Positions 23,001-34,409 of a DNA stretch of 64,000 nt are shown here, in pieces. The stretch spans positions 17,672,948 through 17,736,947 of the forward strand of contig NC_133532.1 of the NCBI RefSeq assembly GCF_048544455.1. The letters run 5' to 3'. Both the position numbers and the translations under genes were made by a program. Numbering within the stretch: position 1 is the first letter of the stretch; the number at the start of each line of letters is the position of its first letter. The stretch comes from Silene latifolia (Eukaryota; Streptophyta; Magnoliopsida; Caryophyllales; Caryophyllaceae). The notes below the pieces were generated by a model that was not told where the DNA came from, did not search any database, and worked only from the letters and a program-made list of their open reading frames with translations.

Positions 23001-23644
23001 AAAATCAACAAATTATAAGAATTTTTATATAGATAAGATTATAACAATAAATTTTATGAAAAATATTTAGTAGATCTTAGATGAAAAAAAAGTATCTCAC
23101 AAAAAAAAACGAGATTTAAGAACCCGAAATCTTTAAAAAAATGTATAACAAGAAGAGATTTGAAAAGAATAAATAACAACAAAAACCAACAAAATTAACA
23201 AATAAAATAAACCGACTCCAAACAACAAATTTAACACAAAATCTGGAAAAAAAAACCGAGACGCAAAATCTGGAAAAAAAACGAATTTATAAAAGTTACC
23301 GGTGGCGGCGGTGGTGGCGGTGGGTGGTGGTGTCGGGTAGGGTAGTGGTGGTGAATGAAGAAGAGATGAATGAATGATTTATTTGGGTTTTGCATTTTTT
23401 TGGGTTTTTGATTTTTTAGAGAGGAAGGAGAAGTAAGATGTAGAGAGAGGAGAAGAAGTTGTGATAATGAGATGATGAATGATTAGTGAGGTAGGTTAAT
23501 TGAATTGATGAGCTAATTAGAGAAAAGGTGGAGGGATTAATTTGTAGCCACATATTGACATCAAATCCTAGCCTTTCATTCCCTTCATCCAAGGGCCCTT
23601 AGAAGGACTTATGGACTCAAATAGATATGATGGACTTACATGAT

Positions 23645-23646
<2 letters not shown>
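20091..23646. mobile_element. Microsatellite-flanked TIR element 5
   Basis: The left arm reads GGGTTCTCATAAGTCCCTTA. The right arm, on the minus strand, reads GAGATCATGTAAGTCCATCA. Both continue with TGAGTCC.TAAGTCCTT.TAAGG and GGATGAAGGG, about 70 bases. Just inside each arm is leader-like DNA rich in CTCTCT and CCACCACC (20270-20700; mirrored 23290-23480). The centre (21230-22960) is a field of GGACTAAAGTTATAC motifs. There is no credible ORF. Confidence 0.75.
21230..22960. repeat. Interspersed GGACTAAAGTTATAC motif field
   Basis: Dozens of copies of a 15-16 base motif (GGACTAAAGTTATAC, with ACGACTAAAGTTATAC and CATTGAGTAGAAGTTA variants). Most are in one orientation. A few on the right (22880-22960) are inverted as TGTAACTTTAGTCC. 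Confidence 0.85.

Positions 23647-23716
<70 letters not shown>
23647..23716. repeat. (TC)n(TA)n microsatellite between elements 5 and 6
   Basis: (TC)n to about 23678, then (TA)n to about 23715. Confidence 0.97.
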
Positions 23717-23721
<5 letters not shown>

Positions 23722-24206
23722 GCAAGATCAGGTGAGTCCGCCTATATATTTGAGTCCATGAGTCCATAAAACAATATCACGCACTATACAAAACAATATC
23801 ACGAATTTTTTTTTTTGAAATTTTTTTTTTCGATTTTTTTTTTCAAATTTTTTTTTTTCGATTTTTTTTTTTTTTAAACCTGTTATATTGTTTAGTATAA
23901 CGTGTGATATTGTAGTACAAAATAATATCACGATTTTTTTTTCAAATTTTTTTTTTCGAAAAAGATTTTTTTTTTTTTTTTTAATGTATGCTGTGATATT
24001 GTTTAGTATAACGTGTGATATTGTATTACAAAACAATATCACGATTTTTTTTTCGAATTTTTTTTTCAAAAACTTTTTTTTTTTTCAGTTGTGATATTGT
24101 TTAGTATAACGTGTGAAACTGTAAGCTGTGATATTGTGTAGTATAACGTGTGATATTGTATCATGGACTCACGGACTCAAAAAGATAGGGTGGACTCATG
24201 TGATCC

Positions 24207-24209
<3 letters not shown>
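23717..24209. mobile_element. Microsatellite-flanked TIR element 6
   Basis: The left arm reads AGATCAGGTGAGTCCGCC. The right arm, on the minus strand, reads GGATCACATGAGTCCACC. Both continue with TAT.TTTTTGAGTCC.TGAGTCCAT, about 44 bases. The core carries repeated GTGATATTGTTTAGTATAAC units and poly-T stretches. It is close in layout to element 4. Confidence 0.85.

Positions 24210-24287
<78 letters not shown>
24210..24287. repeat. (TA)n microsatellite, right edge of the element chain
   Basis: About 39 TA units. The CACTA host sequence resumes with GTTGAAATTATACTAATT. Confidence 0.97.
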
Positions 24288-24291
<4 letters not shown>

Positions 24292-24341
24292 AAATTATAC
24301 TAATTTTAATCATATTCATTTCTAGTACACAGCTATAAACA

Positions 24342-26615
24342 ATGGCCAGGTTGATACTCAGAATGGTGGAAACGGAGGATAAGCCATCTGAAGAAGAGTT
24401 GGTTATGGTTCGGCAAGTCATAAAGGAAGCAGGGGAGAAGAAGAAAAAAGCGGGCATGCAAAGTGAGAAAGACATGACAAAGGATCAAGATGGGGTAGAT
24501 GAAGAGGAAGCCATGAAGGCAGGGGAGAAGAAGGTGGAGGTGGGAGCCGAAGACACGTTCTTATCATCTCCAATTCCGAGTTTTGATGAGGTATTAGCTA
24601 CTACGACTAGTTTATAAGTGCTGTATATATACTAATTAATTAAATTTATTATTTAAAGTAGTTCATGTATATATACTAATTAATTAAAAATGTGAAGGTC
24701 GTTTGCAAGAAGCCTTGTGTTCTTTACTACCAAACCTTTACAGTGGCATCAGGCAGAATTGTTGTTGCTAGGGGAGTTGAGGTTGAAGGCAATCAAGGCA
24801 TTGCCGTCCGTGAGGGATGGAGGAAAGTGGAATTGACCGAGTTATATCTGGAGAAGTATTGTATTCTAATAGTACCATGTAGTGATAATTGGCTTTTGCA
24901 AGATACCGTAGGTTCTATTGTGCAATGGCATGAAGAATTCATTACTGTTGACATCTTCGGGGTAGTTATGCTAAAGCGAACGCATTTTATATAATGAACG
25001 CCTTTAAATTTATTAGGGTAACCTTATCTAACATATAGTAAGTATTTGAATTTTTACATTTTCAGGAGTTACACGAAGCCATTAAGGCAGAAATTAGGAC
25101 TACTACGTCAACACCCAAAGCCACTGATTCGACTGCCTCTCCACCCAAAATTCAAGAGGTAGTAATAATTTGAAAAATAGATTGTGAGTTTTTCCTTTTT
25201 TTTGGTTATTTAAATTATATATGACGTCTCGTGTAATGTATATATATATATATTTTTTTCTAAATTGTAGACCGGGGTTAAATCTACTCTTGCTGCACAC
25301 AACGTTGGTGTTCCTCTTAAACCTATATATCAGATCGATGATTATAAGCAAAAATTGAGTACTCCAACGTTCGTAGCTTTGCACCAGCTGGCTGAAAGGA
25401 AGCTAGCTGTCGGGGAAGTACTCATGATTGACATCGGAGAGGATGTTATTGGTTTCGGTTTCACTATTTATATAGATGGGGAATCACTGTGTCAGTTTCT
25501 CGACCTAGACGAGTTAGATGCTATGCACATTGTAATTTGGATGAAGTAAGTTTTTTAATTAAAACTTGGCATTTGGTTTTACGAATAGTGATGTTTATTT
25601 AAATCATCAATGAAAATAACATTCTTCGTTCCATTTAACGTAATAGGTACCTGTGTACACACATGGCTGAGGGAAACTATGTTTCTCATGACTACGGATT
25701 CGTGTCATCTGAATTGTTCTCTCATAAGTCCTTTGGATACGCATACAGAGAATACATCGATAGAATTGCTGAACGGTTGATGATGCCCAAAAGCCTATGG
25801 TTTGCCCCATACAATGAGAATCAGTATGTATAATAGTTTATTATAATGAATCACGATTCTATTCATTTATTAACACGCTTACATGCATGTATATGAACTA
25901 ACAGTTCAATTTTCAATATTTCATAGCAAGCATTGGCTGCTAACGGCAATCAGTGTGAAAAAAGGCATTGTGTACTGGATTGACTCTTGCGGACATCCGC
26001 CCACAGAGAAATTTGTAAAGATGATGACTTAGTAAGTTTACAACCTTACATTATAATGTCAATTGTTATTGTATGACCTTTTAAGACTATGATACTTTTA
26101 ATGTCCCATTAGTATTACTGAGTCAAATGCTAATTATAATTTTCTGTATATATTTATGAATTAGTGTGTTTCAAATAATTGGAGCATCAAGTCCAACTTT
26201 TGTCACGATAAAAGTAAGTGTATTCTTAATAATTACTCATATCATTTTATTTATGTTTATGTCAGAGGTTGATCTAATTTAGCTTATTTGTATGTGATTT
26301 ATATAATAGTCTCCTGTACAACAACCAGGCAGCAACGAATGCGCCTTTTTCTGTTGTCGGTCCATGTGGGAGATTATCACCTGAAAGTATATCAACATAC
26401 CCTCACCGGTTAGTGTGTTTTAATAACTATTTCAAATGTAACTTGGGTTTAATTCTGTGTAATATTTCACTTATTATGTCTATTTTGATTAAGTATATTT
26501 TGATTTGTAGTTCCCACCTTCAATCAACAACAAAGACCCAACCTATTCGAAGGAAGACATCGCCGACATGAGAAATAAGTGGGCCACTTATTTTCTTTCA
26601 TTAGCGGATGGTTAA
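24342..26615 (+). CDS. CACTA-borne Ulp1-like (C48) cysteine protease with DUF8039-like region
   Basis: Nine exons with consistent phases: 24342-24590, 24698-24961, 25066-25158, 25271-25545, 25647-25823, 25927-26031, 26165-26213, 26310-26408, 26511-26615. Introns have GT...AG ends. Exon 1 is acidic and lysine-rich (EEAMKAGEKKVEVGAEDTF). Exon 2 resembles the DUF8039 module of CACTA proteins (TVASGRIVVARGVEVEGNQG, then VGSIVQWHEEFI). Exons 4-8 form the protease: KHWLLTAISVKKGIVYWIDS gives the catalytic His and Asp, and PVQQPGSNECAFFCC gives the oxyanion Gln and the Cys. The family cleaves SUMO or related modifiers in the nucleus, and many plant CACTA and MULE elements carry such captured genes. 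One TGA (26382-26384) lies in exon 8 just after the Cys motif, so the product may end there or the gene may be newly dead. An in-frame stop precedes the ATG, but upstream exons may have been cut off by the TIR chain. Confidence 0.75.
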
Positions 26616-27341
26616 TAGTCTGCTCACTATATATGTGTGTATATAGAGCCATGTGTAATTATTTTTGGTTACCATGTTTATAATATTTTAATGCTGGGTT
26701 GAATAGATCAATCTGTATAATATTCTGATATTGCAGGATTGAAATTTAACAATCTTGTAATTTCTTTGAAATGCTATTTTGCAAAAGAGCATTTCAGCGG
26801 AACTATTCATCGCAAAAATTAGCATTTCAAAGAAATTCTTTGGAACCGCTAAAACAATTTTTTTAAAAAATATTTATAAATTCGATCACGTTTAAAAATA
26901 AAACCGTGGCCAATAAATCTATTGAAAACGGTCGCATTTAAATAGAAACCCGTTGACATATTCATTCATAATATAACGGTTTAATAATCACAAACCGTTG
27001 TCGAATTCATGCCATTTAAAATGGTTTAATAAGCATAAACTGTTGTCATATTTACTATTTTACAACGGTTGTGTTTCAGTAAAACCTTTGTCATAGGTTT
27101 CCGTAGAGCATTCAGACTAATACTACCACGGTTTCAATATTATAGACAACGGTTTTTGAACCGTTCTTAATATTGTATTTTGGTTATCTGAACCCGTTAT
27201 TTACATTTCATAACGGTTCCGCCTTTTTAACAACCGTGGTCACGAAATAACAACGGTCGATGTAATAACGGTTTCGTATTTTATATTACAACGGTATATC
27301 ATCTTATCTAACCGTTGTTGCACCGATTATTTCGCGTAGCG
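26616..27341. repeat. CACTA right subterminal repeats and terminus
   Basis: An AT-rich 3' flank of the protease gene, then from about 26920 a dense set of AACGGTT and AACCGTT motifs mirroring the left end, closing with the inverted terminus (minus strand CGCTACGCGAAATAATCGG). The first terminal bases differ from perfect CACTA at one position. Confidence 0.85.
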
Positions 27342-27344
27342 ATA

Positions 27345-28907
27345 GTATCAACTATCCTCCTGTCCTCAAAACACGACTTCAGGGTAATTGTTGATATGAG
27401 TCTCACCTTTGGTCTTACCACAAATCCCCTATAAGACACTCTTACTTCCTTTGTACCCTTCAGAGATACTTTCTTTTGATGACAATCTATAAAAGCTCTA
27501 TTTCTACTCAACCAATCCATCCCAAAAATAATCTCAAAACCACCCAATGGAAATTCTATTAAGTCCATAGAAAACAAAACTTCCCCGATAAGAATATTTA
27601 CATTTTTATATGCATTGGTACACGTTATTAACTCCCCAGAAGGTATTGTTACTTCATCTTTTATTACTACTGGGTCAACCAATCCCAACACCTTAACATG
27701 GTCACTTGATATAAATGAATGGGTCTCTCCCGAATCAAATAAAACATAAGATGGTTTAGAGTTGGTTAGAAAAGTACCCGAAACCACATGTGTATATCCC
27801 TCAGCAGCCTCTTTCCCTATCATGAACAACTTGCCACTGTTTTTCACGCCACCTTGCACCGTTGATGCCGACGTCGTCCCTTGCTTCACGGTGCCATTCT
27901 GGTTCCCTCCATTTCCATTGCCTTGATTGTTGTTGAAGCGATTCTGAAAATTGTTGTTATTGTTATAGCTCCTTTGATTATTCCATGATCCATTAAAACG
28001 ATTGCTCCCATAGCTAGGTACTGGTGTCCTAAATCCATTAGAATTTTCACCACTAAATCCTTCATTCATATTGTTCCTCCTTACAGTAGTCCTACACTCC
28101 ACAATCTTATGACCAAACCTACCACATCCATAGCACTGTGGTCTGTCCACACCTCTCGCTCCACTTATCACTCCACTATGGCCGAAGCCGCCTCCACTCA
28201 CAGCTCCACCGGCAGAAAACGAACGGTGTAGATTGAAATTCTACTTCTTGTTTCCTCCAGCCCCTTCACTAGTGGTCTCTACCTTCCTCTTTTCACCCTT
28301 GTCTTTCTTCTCTTCCTTCATCATGTCAGCAATTTTTTCAGCATGTCCCGCTCTTTCATATACTTCCTCTACTGTACTTTGGCTCTCCAGCTGCAAGTCT
28401 CTTTTTGATACGCGTAGTTAAACCCTTTTCAAACCTGAAAGCCAACACCTCCTCGCCATAGTTCAAGTCTGACACGTACTCAGCTAACTCCATGAATCTG
28501 TTATGATAATGTTCTATCATCATCTCCTCCGTCAACTTAAATGCTTCAAACTCTGACCTCATGCTACTCCGAACATGTTCTGGTACAAACGTGCCTCTCA
28601 AGGTATCCTTAAAGCCCTTCCATGAGACAAACGGTTCATCACTCTCCTTCCACGCCTCCTTGATCACTGACTTACCACGATTCCACCACAATCCGACTTT
28701 TCCTTTCAAGTAGTGAGCTGTTTGATCTACTTGCATCTCCTCAGGACAGTCCAACAATTCAAAAAGGTTGTCGAACTCTCTACAACAATCTCCCAGGAAT
28801 GACGGTTCACCCAGTCCATCGTGCTTCATCAGATTATGACGAGCAATGGCAACACTCATCTTAGCAGGATCCATCGTCGCAGTCTTCGATTTCAACGCAG
28901 CAGTCAA
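27345..28907 (-). pseudogene. Tekay-like gag and protease
   Basis: On the minus strand, from 28907: a Retrotrans_gag domain (HYLKGKVGLWWNRGKSVIKE, then FKDTLRGTFVPEHVRSSMRS and FMELAEYVSDLNYGEEVLAF), a CCHC knuckle (CYGCGRFGHKIVEC), an Asn/Gly-rich linker, and a retropepsin-like region (SYVLFDSGETHSFISS, then GGFEIIFGMDWLSRNRAFI). It stops at the CACTA insertion; the next part of the same element lies at 4827 and below. Fossil, broken. Confidence 0.85.
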
Positions 28908-29775
28908 CGCATCATTGGTTGCAATGAGTCTGTCAATCTCTTCCTATGACATAGTTGTGGATGTAGCTCTCTTTGGTGACATTTGGGTTCTAATAAGAAT
29001 AAAAAAGAAACATAAGTTTCCGTTCTAAGGAAGTGTGTGGTATAAGGTAGAAGATAAAATTCCTGCATATAAAAAAATGTGTGATTGGTCGAGCTGGTCT
29101 TGCCCGACCAACCAATAGTGTTACGCGACTCCCACGGCCTGGTCACGGCCTTCCTCGTTCTTTTCCCCAAATTAATTACTTTTGATACATGTTTTGTCTT
29201 TAATTCATGCAATCTCATAATTTTATGCCTAAAGGTTCAGGGCAACACATACCGCATATCTCTAGACATGAAATTTTACTAAACATGTAATGCACGTATA
29301 TACAACCAATTCATATAAAGATGCAATAATTCAATAATTCATATTTTTCCAATTTATGCCTTTCATGATATGCTAAGAAAATTTCCATGCATAATCATGC
29401 CACAATTTAAAACAAGCTCATAACAATTTTCAACCATCACACAACCGTCACATAGGCCACACGCCTATTGTCCTTCATCCGTCTCAAAATTTCTTACCTT
29501 TTGTTCTCATCCTGCAAATAAAATTAGTGCTTCTCGCGACTTCAGGACACAATTAGACCCTTGAGGTAAAGCATCCACGTTAACTACCCTTTTCCCTCTT
29601 TAACCTTCCTCGAGGTGACCGGCTCAAAATTGAGAAGGGCCAGATCAAGGACGTCTCTCTAATCTAGAAGAGGGCTCCTAAACAGTGTGTACCCCGAGTT
29701 TATTTTATTAGACTCATCCTAAGTTCATTAAAATCATTTGTTTAGGCCTTAGGAACGTTCGCTCTGATAACACTT
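28908..29775 (-). mobile_element. Leader and primer-binding site of the Tekay-like element
   Basis: Untranslated leader between gag and the 5' LTR, without a coding region. On the minus strand, 29775-29761 reads AAGTGTTATCAGAGC, close to the TGGTATCAGAGC initiator-methionine tRNA primer site used by this lineage. Confidence 0.7.
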
Positions 29776-30904
29776 TGTAACACCTCCATTTATTTAAGAG
29801 CCTTTAGCAAGACATTCCCAAATAAATAAAGGTGTTACCATCTCAGTTGCCTGAGGTAGTAAGTATAAAAGACAAACAATACTAAAGTATTTTAAGATGA
29901 TATAAAATTAAAGTGCCTCAAAAGACTTTATTACAAAATTCCAACGAGATAAATAGTTATTACAAAGTACGTTTTTAAAACAACCGCAGCGGAAATAAAA
30001 TAACTAGTGTCTGAATGAGTTAGGGCGATCTCTAGACTCAAGTGATAATGTCGTCCCAAGCTCCCCCTTTAAAGCATCCAGCACTTCTCACAAGCTAACC
30101 TGAAATCAATCTGCTCCCCAATATGGTTCATCACAGGTGTTCACGAATACACAGTCAACCACGAGGTTGAGTAGGATAACTAAACAACAATAATAATACT
30201 ACGATACGATAAAAGGCTCAAACCTCTACAATCACAAACGTTTCAACCGTGTGCCACATTACATGCCTCAACCAACCGCGCAACTCAACTGACACCACAC
30301 ACGGTGCACTGCGCAGGTCCATGGCAACTCCGAACACCGCCGTGCCTGGCCTACCAAAATTGTACAAGACCACAGCTCTTCCACATCCCCGTGCCTGACC
30401 GACCAAATAATCTCAAAGCATTGCCATTCCTCTTTCACAATTCCAACCAACAATAGAGAACCAACCAACAATGATAATAATACTATTTCGAGACAACAAT
30501 TGTAACAATATACTCAAGACAACAACTACGACGATGTGCTCAGGACAACAATTACAGCAATAATCATCTTTCAACAATTCACCAATTACCAATATAGTAT
30601 AGTTGAGTAGTTAACCCACCTCTTAGCAATTCTTCTTAACCAATCAAATAATGAAAAATCGTCTTCAACAAATTTACCACCTAAATAAATAATTAAATTA
30701 TGTATAATTATTAACTAATCTTATTAATGAATTTAAGATGTAAACTACCCAAAACAATCCCGCAAAAACGCCACCAACACGCCCCACAAAACCGGTTGAC
30801 CCGACGGTGGTCAACCCGCCGGTCAGCGGTCCCCACGGCCAAGGTCACGGTGGTCAACGGCTCAAGTCAACGGGTCAAAGGCATGGTCAAGGTCAAACGT
30901 AAAC
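29776..30904 (-). repeat. 5' LTR of the Tekay-like element (visible part)
   Basis: It begins TGTAACACCTCC and follows the LTR at 2501 closely, sharing the TTAAGAGCC and CACAGTCAACCACGAGGTTG landmarks. The match is lost at about 30904, where an Athila-type LTR-like segment starts. Confidence 0.8.
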
Positions 30905-30905
30905 A

Positions 30906-31973
30906 TGTTGGTTTCCCCTAATTCCCCATTAACCCTAGTTAAGGAAACTACTCACTCATTATCAAGTTCAACATGCTAACAAGGTTGTCAATCATACTAG
31001 TAAAGCAAAACATGATGAATAAATGAAAGTGATTAACAATAATTAAACAAGGTTAAGAGAGAATTATACCCATGAAGATGATTCCAAATAATAAAGCAAA
31101 GAATAATAGAAGTACTTGATGATTGATGGAAGGTTGTCAATCCTCCAAATAAACCCAAATAATCTTCTAATTACCCAAAATAAATGAAGGACAATAGAGA
31201 AATTAAGGAAAGATTAAGATGCGATTAATATTTAGAATTGTATTATAACTTGATTAAGAATTGATTAGAAGATTAAGGATGGATTAAGAGAACATTAAAA
31301 CTTGATTACAACTTGATGCTAATCTAGGTAGTACAAAGGGGTATTTATACTAAAGATTAAGTACAAGGATTATGGTTACTAAGGGCTTAAATGACTATTA
31401 AGACCCTAAGAAAAGTTGAGGAAATGCTCCTCCCGGAGGAAATGAGCGGATTTCCTAGCTAGTCCCGTGCTGATCTGCGCATCCCGTGCTGAAGCACGGG
31501 TGGTACTGCCTTGTGATCCGCTCGGATCCTTGGTGAGACGCCCGGCTCGAGCTGCTGAAAGACGCTCGTCCTGGCCACAAGACGCCCAGATCATGCCTTT
31601 GTGAGACGCCCAGATCCTGCCTGATCCGCTCGGATTCTGGGACAGTGTGCTTTTCTTCTTTTGCTCCTCAACAATCCGCAAGGATCATGTCGGGGATGCA
31701 AGGATCCTTTCATCATTGCCCATTTCACTTTATTATCTACATAGGCCTTCTAGTATTGTCTTCTCTTGGATGCTTGGTTATTAGATGCCATCAATTTAGC
31801 TCCATTTTGCCTCATGAATGCAAGGTTAGCAATCCTCTCCTACCAAGGACACATATCCTCAAAAAATACGCAAAATGGGAAACTAATGATAAGAAATGAC
31901 CCAAATAAGTATTATAAAGCATAGGAACGAGGTTAATTCGGGGATTAAATGTGCTGAAATATGAGTCACATCA
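30906..31973 (-). mobile_element. Probable solo LTR, Athila-type
   Basis: The segment starts TGTTGGTTTCCCC and ends GAGTCACATCA, so on the minus strand it runs TGATGTGACTC...AACCAACA. A TATA-like GTATAAATACCCC lies near 31350 (minus), and a GC-rich cluster at 31440-31640 repeats GAGACGCCCAGATC and GATCCGCTCGGAT. Its layout parallels the Athila-like LTR ending at 41015. I see no clear target duplication and no internal region. Confidence 0.5.
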
Positions 31974-32398
31974 ATCAGTGATGAAGAAATAAAGAAATTC
32001 AGGGTAGGGAGAGAGACACATAGAGCTTGTTTGTTCTTTTTAGAGAAACATTTGAGATTTTAATTTTCTAAAATAGCAAAATGAAGCAAGAAATATAATT
32101 CTCACACATCTCAATAACTAAGCTAACGAAAAAGTAACGGTTTTGGGATTGAGGTCCTTAACGGAAACTTTTTATAGTTGAGGTCCTTCAGTGGAAAAAA
32201 GAGCATAGTTTAAGTCCTTCTCTTATGTATAACTCATAACTCGGCACATGTGCCCTATAACTCAATACCAGTAACCAATTTTCATCTCAATTTTAATATC
32301 AATATCGTCAAAGGTTCAATAATGAACCATGCTCAACACTTAGAGTATATATATTCCAAACTACCCACCCACAAGTCTCGAAAAAAGTAATGACAAAT
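31974..32398. other. Unassigned AT-rich stretch
   Basis: No ORF, repeat or element end recognised. It carries the tandem-like phrases GAGGTCCTTAACGG and GAGGTCCTTCAGTGG near 32150. It may be old retroelement or intergenic DNA. Confidence 0.3.
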
Positions 32399-32401
32399 TA
32401 A

Positions 32402-32782
32402 GGGGGTGTTTGGTTAGGGGAGTTGGAATGGAATGGAATGGAATGGATTTAATCTATTCTAGTGTTTGTTTGAGCTATTTTGGAATGGAGTTAGAATCCG
32501 GATGGATTCTAAATCCATTCCAACCCCCTTTAATCTCATACCCAACCTTTAACCCAAGATTCTAACTCCATTCCATAATGTTTTAACATTTCATTCCATT
32601 CCAAGGTTCGACCAAACAATATAAACTAAACGCCCCCTTCGAACTAAACGCCCCTTAAAATAGAGAATTCATACCACAATGGTATGAGATTCCAATCCAT
32701 AAAGTATGGGATTTAGAATCCATGCCACAATGGTATGAGATTCCAATCCATTCCATTCCCTCCCTTCGAACCAAACGCCCCC
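32402..32782. mobile_element. PIF/Harbinger-like (Tourist-type) MITE
   Basis: The left end is GGGGGTGTTTGGTTAGGGGA. The right end, on the minus strand, is GGGGGCGTTTGGTTCGAAGG. Both are flanked by TAA (32399-32401 and 32783-32785), as expected for this superfamily. Subterminal TGGAATGGAATGG repeats are inverted at the other end. An internal second copy of the end (ACTAAACGCCCCTT near 32650) suggests a composite or rearranged copy. Confidence 0.8.
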
Positions 32783-33102
32783 TAAACTACAATACAACCA
32801 AATCTCTGATTAGTGACGTGGCTTTTGTCCACAATGACAATTCAAATACCAATCTTTATAAACAAAGTCAATATAAGATTGGAAAATTGAAAGTAAAAAA
32901 GAACACCTCAGCTAAAAGCTCCCTCTAGGGCTTTCTCTTGGGAGGGTGTGTGCCCCTAGGGTTTCCTAGGATTGAACCTTGCAGTTTGCAGGGTTTTCTG
33001 ACAGTTTTTCTCATCTTTCCTTCTCTCTCTCTTCCTTCCTTTTCACAAAACATCTCTTTTTGTCAGTTTTTTTGGCGGTTTTTTGTTTTCTTTCGTTTTC
33101 TC

Positions 33103-34272
33103 ATGGCGTTACAAGATAGTTTACCAAATATTAATCTGAATATTTCGTATGACGAACAAAGTGATGGCTCGGGGACAACCTCTGCTGTCGAGGTTGAGTG
33201 GGTGGCTGAAGGTGAGGAGGGTTTGAATGCGGCCCGTCTATGTGTGGTTGTGCGATTATGGACGGAACGCAATGTCAATCCAAAATCCTTGATCGATACT
33301 ATGATAGCAACGTGGAAGGCCAAGGAGACCGTGGTTGGGGAAGTTGTAGATAGACAGAAGAAGATTTTCACGTTCGAATTTAATAATGAGGCGGATAAGA
33401 AGCGGGTATTGTCAGAGCAACCGTGGCATTTTGAAAGGCATGTTTTCATTCTCTCTGACTTACAGGGGGATGCAATACCTACTGAGGTACCTCTTTTCTT
33501 TTCTCCTTTGTGGGTTAGGGTTTACGATCTTCCTATTTTGGGTAGACAGAACTTGGAAAATGCAGTGAATATAGGAAATGCGATTGGGTCGTTTGTTGAG
33601 GTTGACAATTCTGTTAACCCTACCATTAATAGGTCGATGAGGATGCGAGTTGTGATGGATGTGCGTAAGCCTTTAACTGATTCTCTCCTTATGAAATTGA
33701 AGGGGGGTAAGCAATGGAGAGTACGAATAAGCTATGAACAACTTCCGCTTTTTTGCTTTGTATGTGGTAGGGTGGGGCATAGGGAGAAAGACTGTGGGGA
33801 GAGGAAGGGCCCAGTAGGGGAGGGGAGGAAGTACGGGGAGTGGCTGAAAGCGTCTCCGTGGAGAGTTGCTAGCAGGGGAGCTATAAAAGACAATACGTCT
33901 GGTAAGTGTGGGAGGAAGTTATGCTTTGGGGAGGATGACATGGATGGGAAGGAGGAGAAGGAGCTTAGTCGGATGGTTAAGCTACTTAGGGGGGTATCAA
34001 TCTCGGAGGATGGTAACAAAACAAGGGGGTCGGGGGAGGGACCAGTGGGCATGAAGGAGGGGAGAAAGGAGGGTGGGGATTTAAATTTCTCGGATGGGGC
34101 GTCAAGTGATGATTTGCCAACGCGACATAAGGCTGGGGAATTGGTGGAACAGAGGGGGATACATGGTGTGGAGGGGGCCGGCAGGAGGGTGATAAAAGTG
34201 AGGAGGAACATGGGAACGGCTAGAAGCGAAGGGGGTGGTATGAAGGGTACTAAGGTGGCAGGCAGTGGGTAA
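33103..34272 (+). CDS. LINE ORF1: DUF4283 and zinc-knuckle RNA-binding protein
   Basis: 389 codons from the ATG at 33103 (MALQDSLPNINLNISYDEQS). The open frame extends upstream to 32938, but without an ATG there. Residues about 40-210 form the DUF4283 domain of plant L1 ORF1 proteins (RKKIFTF-like QKKIFTFEFNNEADKKR, EQPWHFERHVFIL, PLWVRVYDLPI). A CCHC knuckle, CFVCGRVGHREKDC, follows at about 215-228. The C-terminal third is Gly/Lys/Glu-rich and probably disordered. The protein binds LINE RNA in the ribonucleoprotein. The frame is intact. ORF2 starts 137 bases after its stop. Confidence 0.88.
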   Translation: MALQDSLPNINLNISYDEQSDGSGTTSAVEVEWVAEGEEGLNAARLCVVVRLWTERNVNPKSLIDTMIATWKAKETVVGEVVDRQKKIFTFEFNNEADKKRVLSEQPWHFERHVFILSDLQGDAIPTEVPLFFSPLWVRVYDLPILGRQNLENAVNIGNAIGSFVEVDNSVNPTINRSMRMRVVMDVRKPLTDSLLMKLKGGKQWRVRISYEQLPLFCFVCGRVGHREKDCGERKGPVGEGRKYGEWLKASPWRVASRGAIKDNTSGKCGRKLCFGEDDMDGKEEKELSRMVKLLRGVSISEDGNKTRGSGEGPVGMKEGRKEGGDLNFSDGASSDDLPTRHKAGELVEQRGIHGVEGAGRRVIKVRRNMGTARSEGGGMKGTKVAGSG

Positions 34273-34409
34273 AGGAAGGGAATGGAGCAGGAGGAGGAAG
34301 GAGATATGATGGAACGGGGAGTGAATAAGAGGTGTCGAGTGGAGCACGAGGTTGATGACGTTCTTATGACAGTAGCGGTGACTGGCGATGACCAGCACTG
34401 CGAACAACA

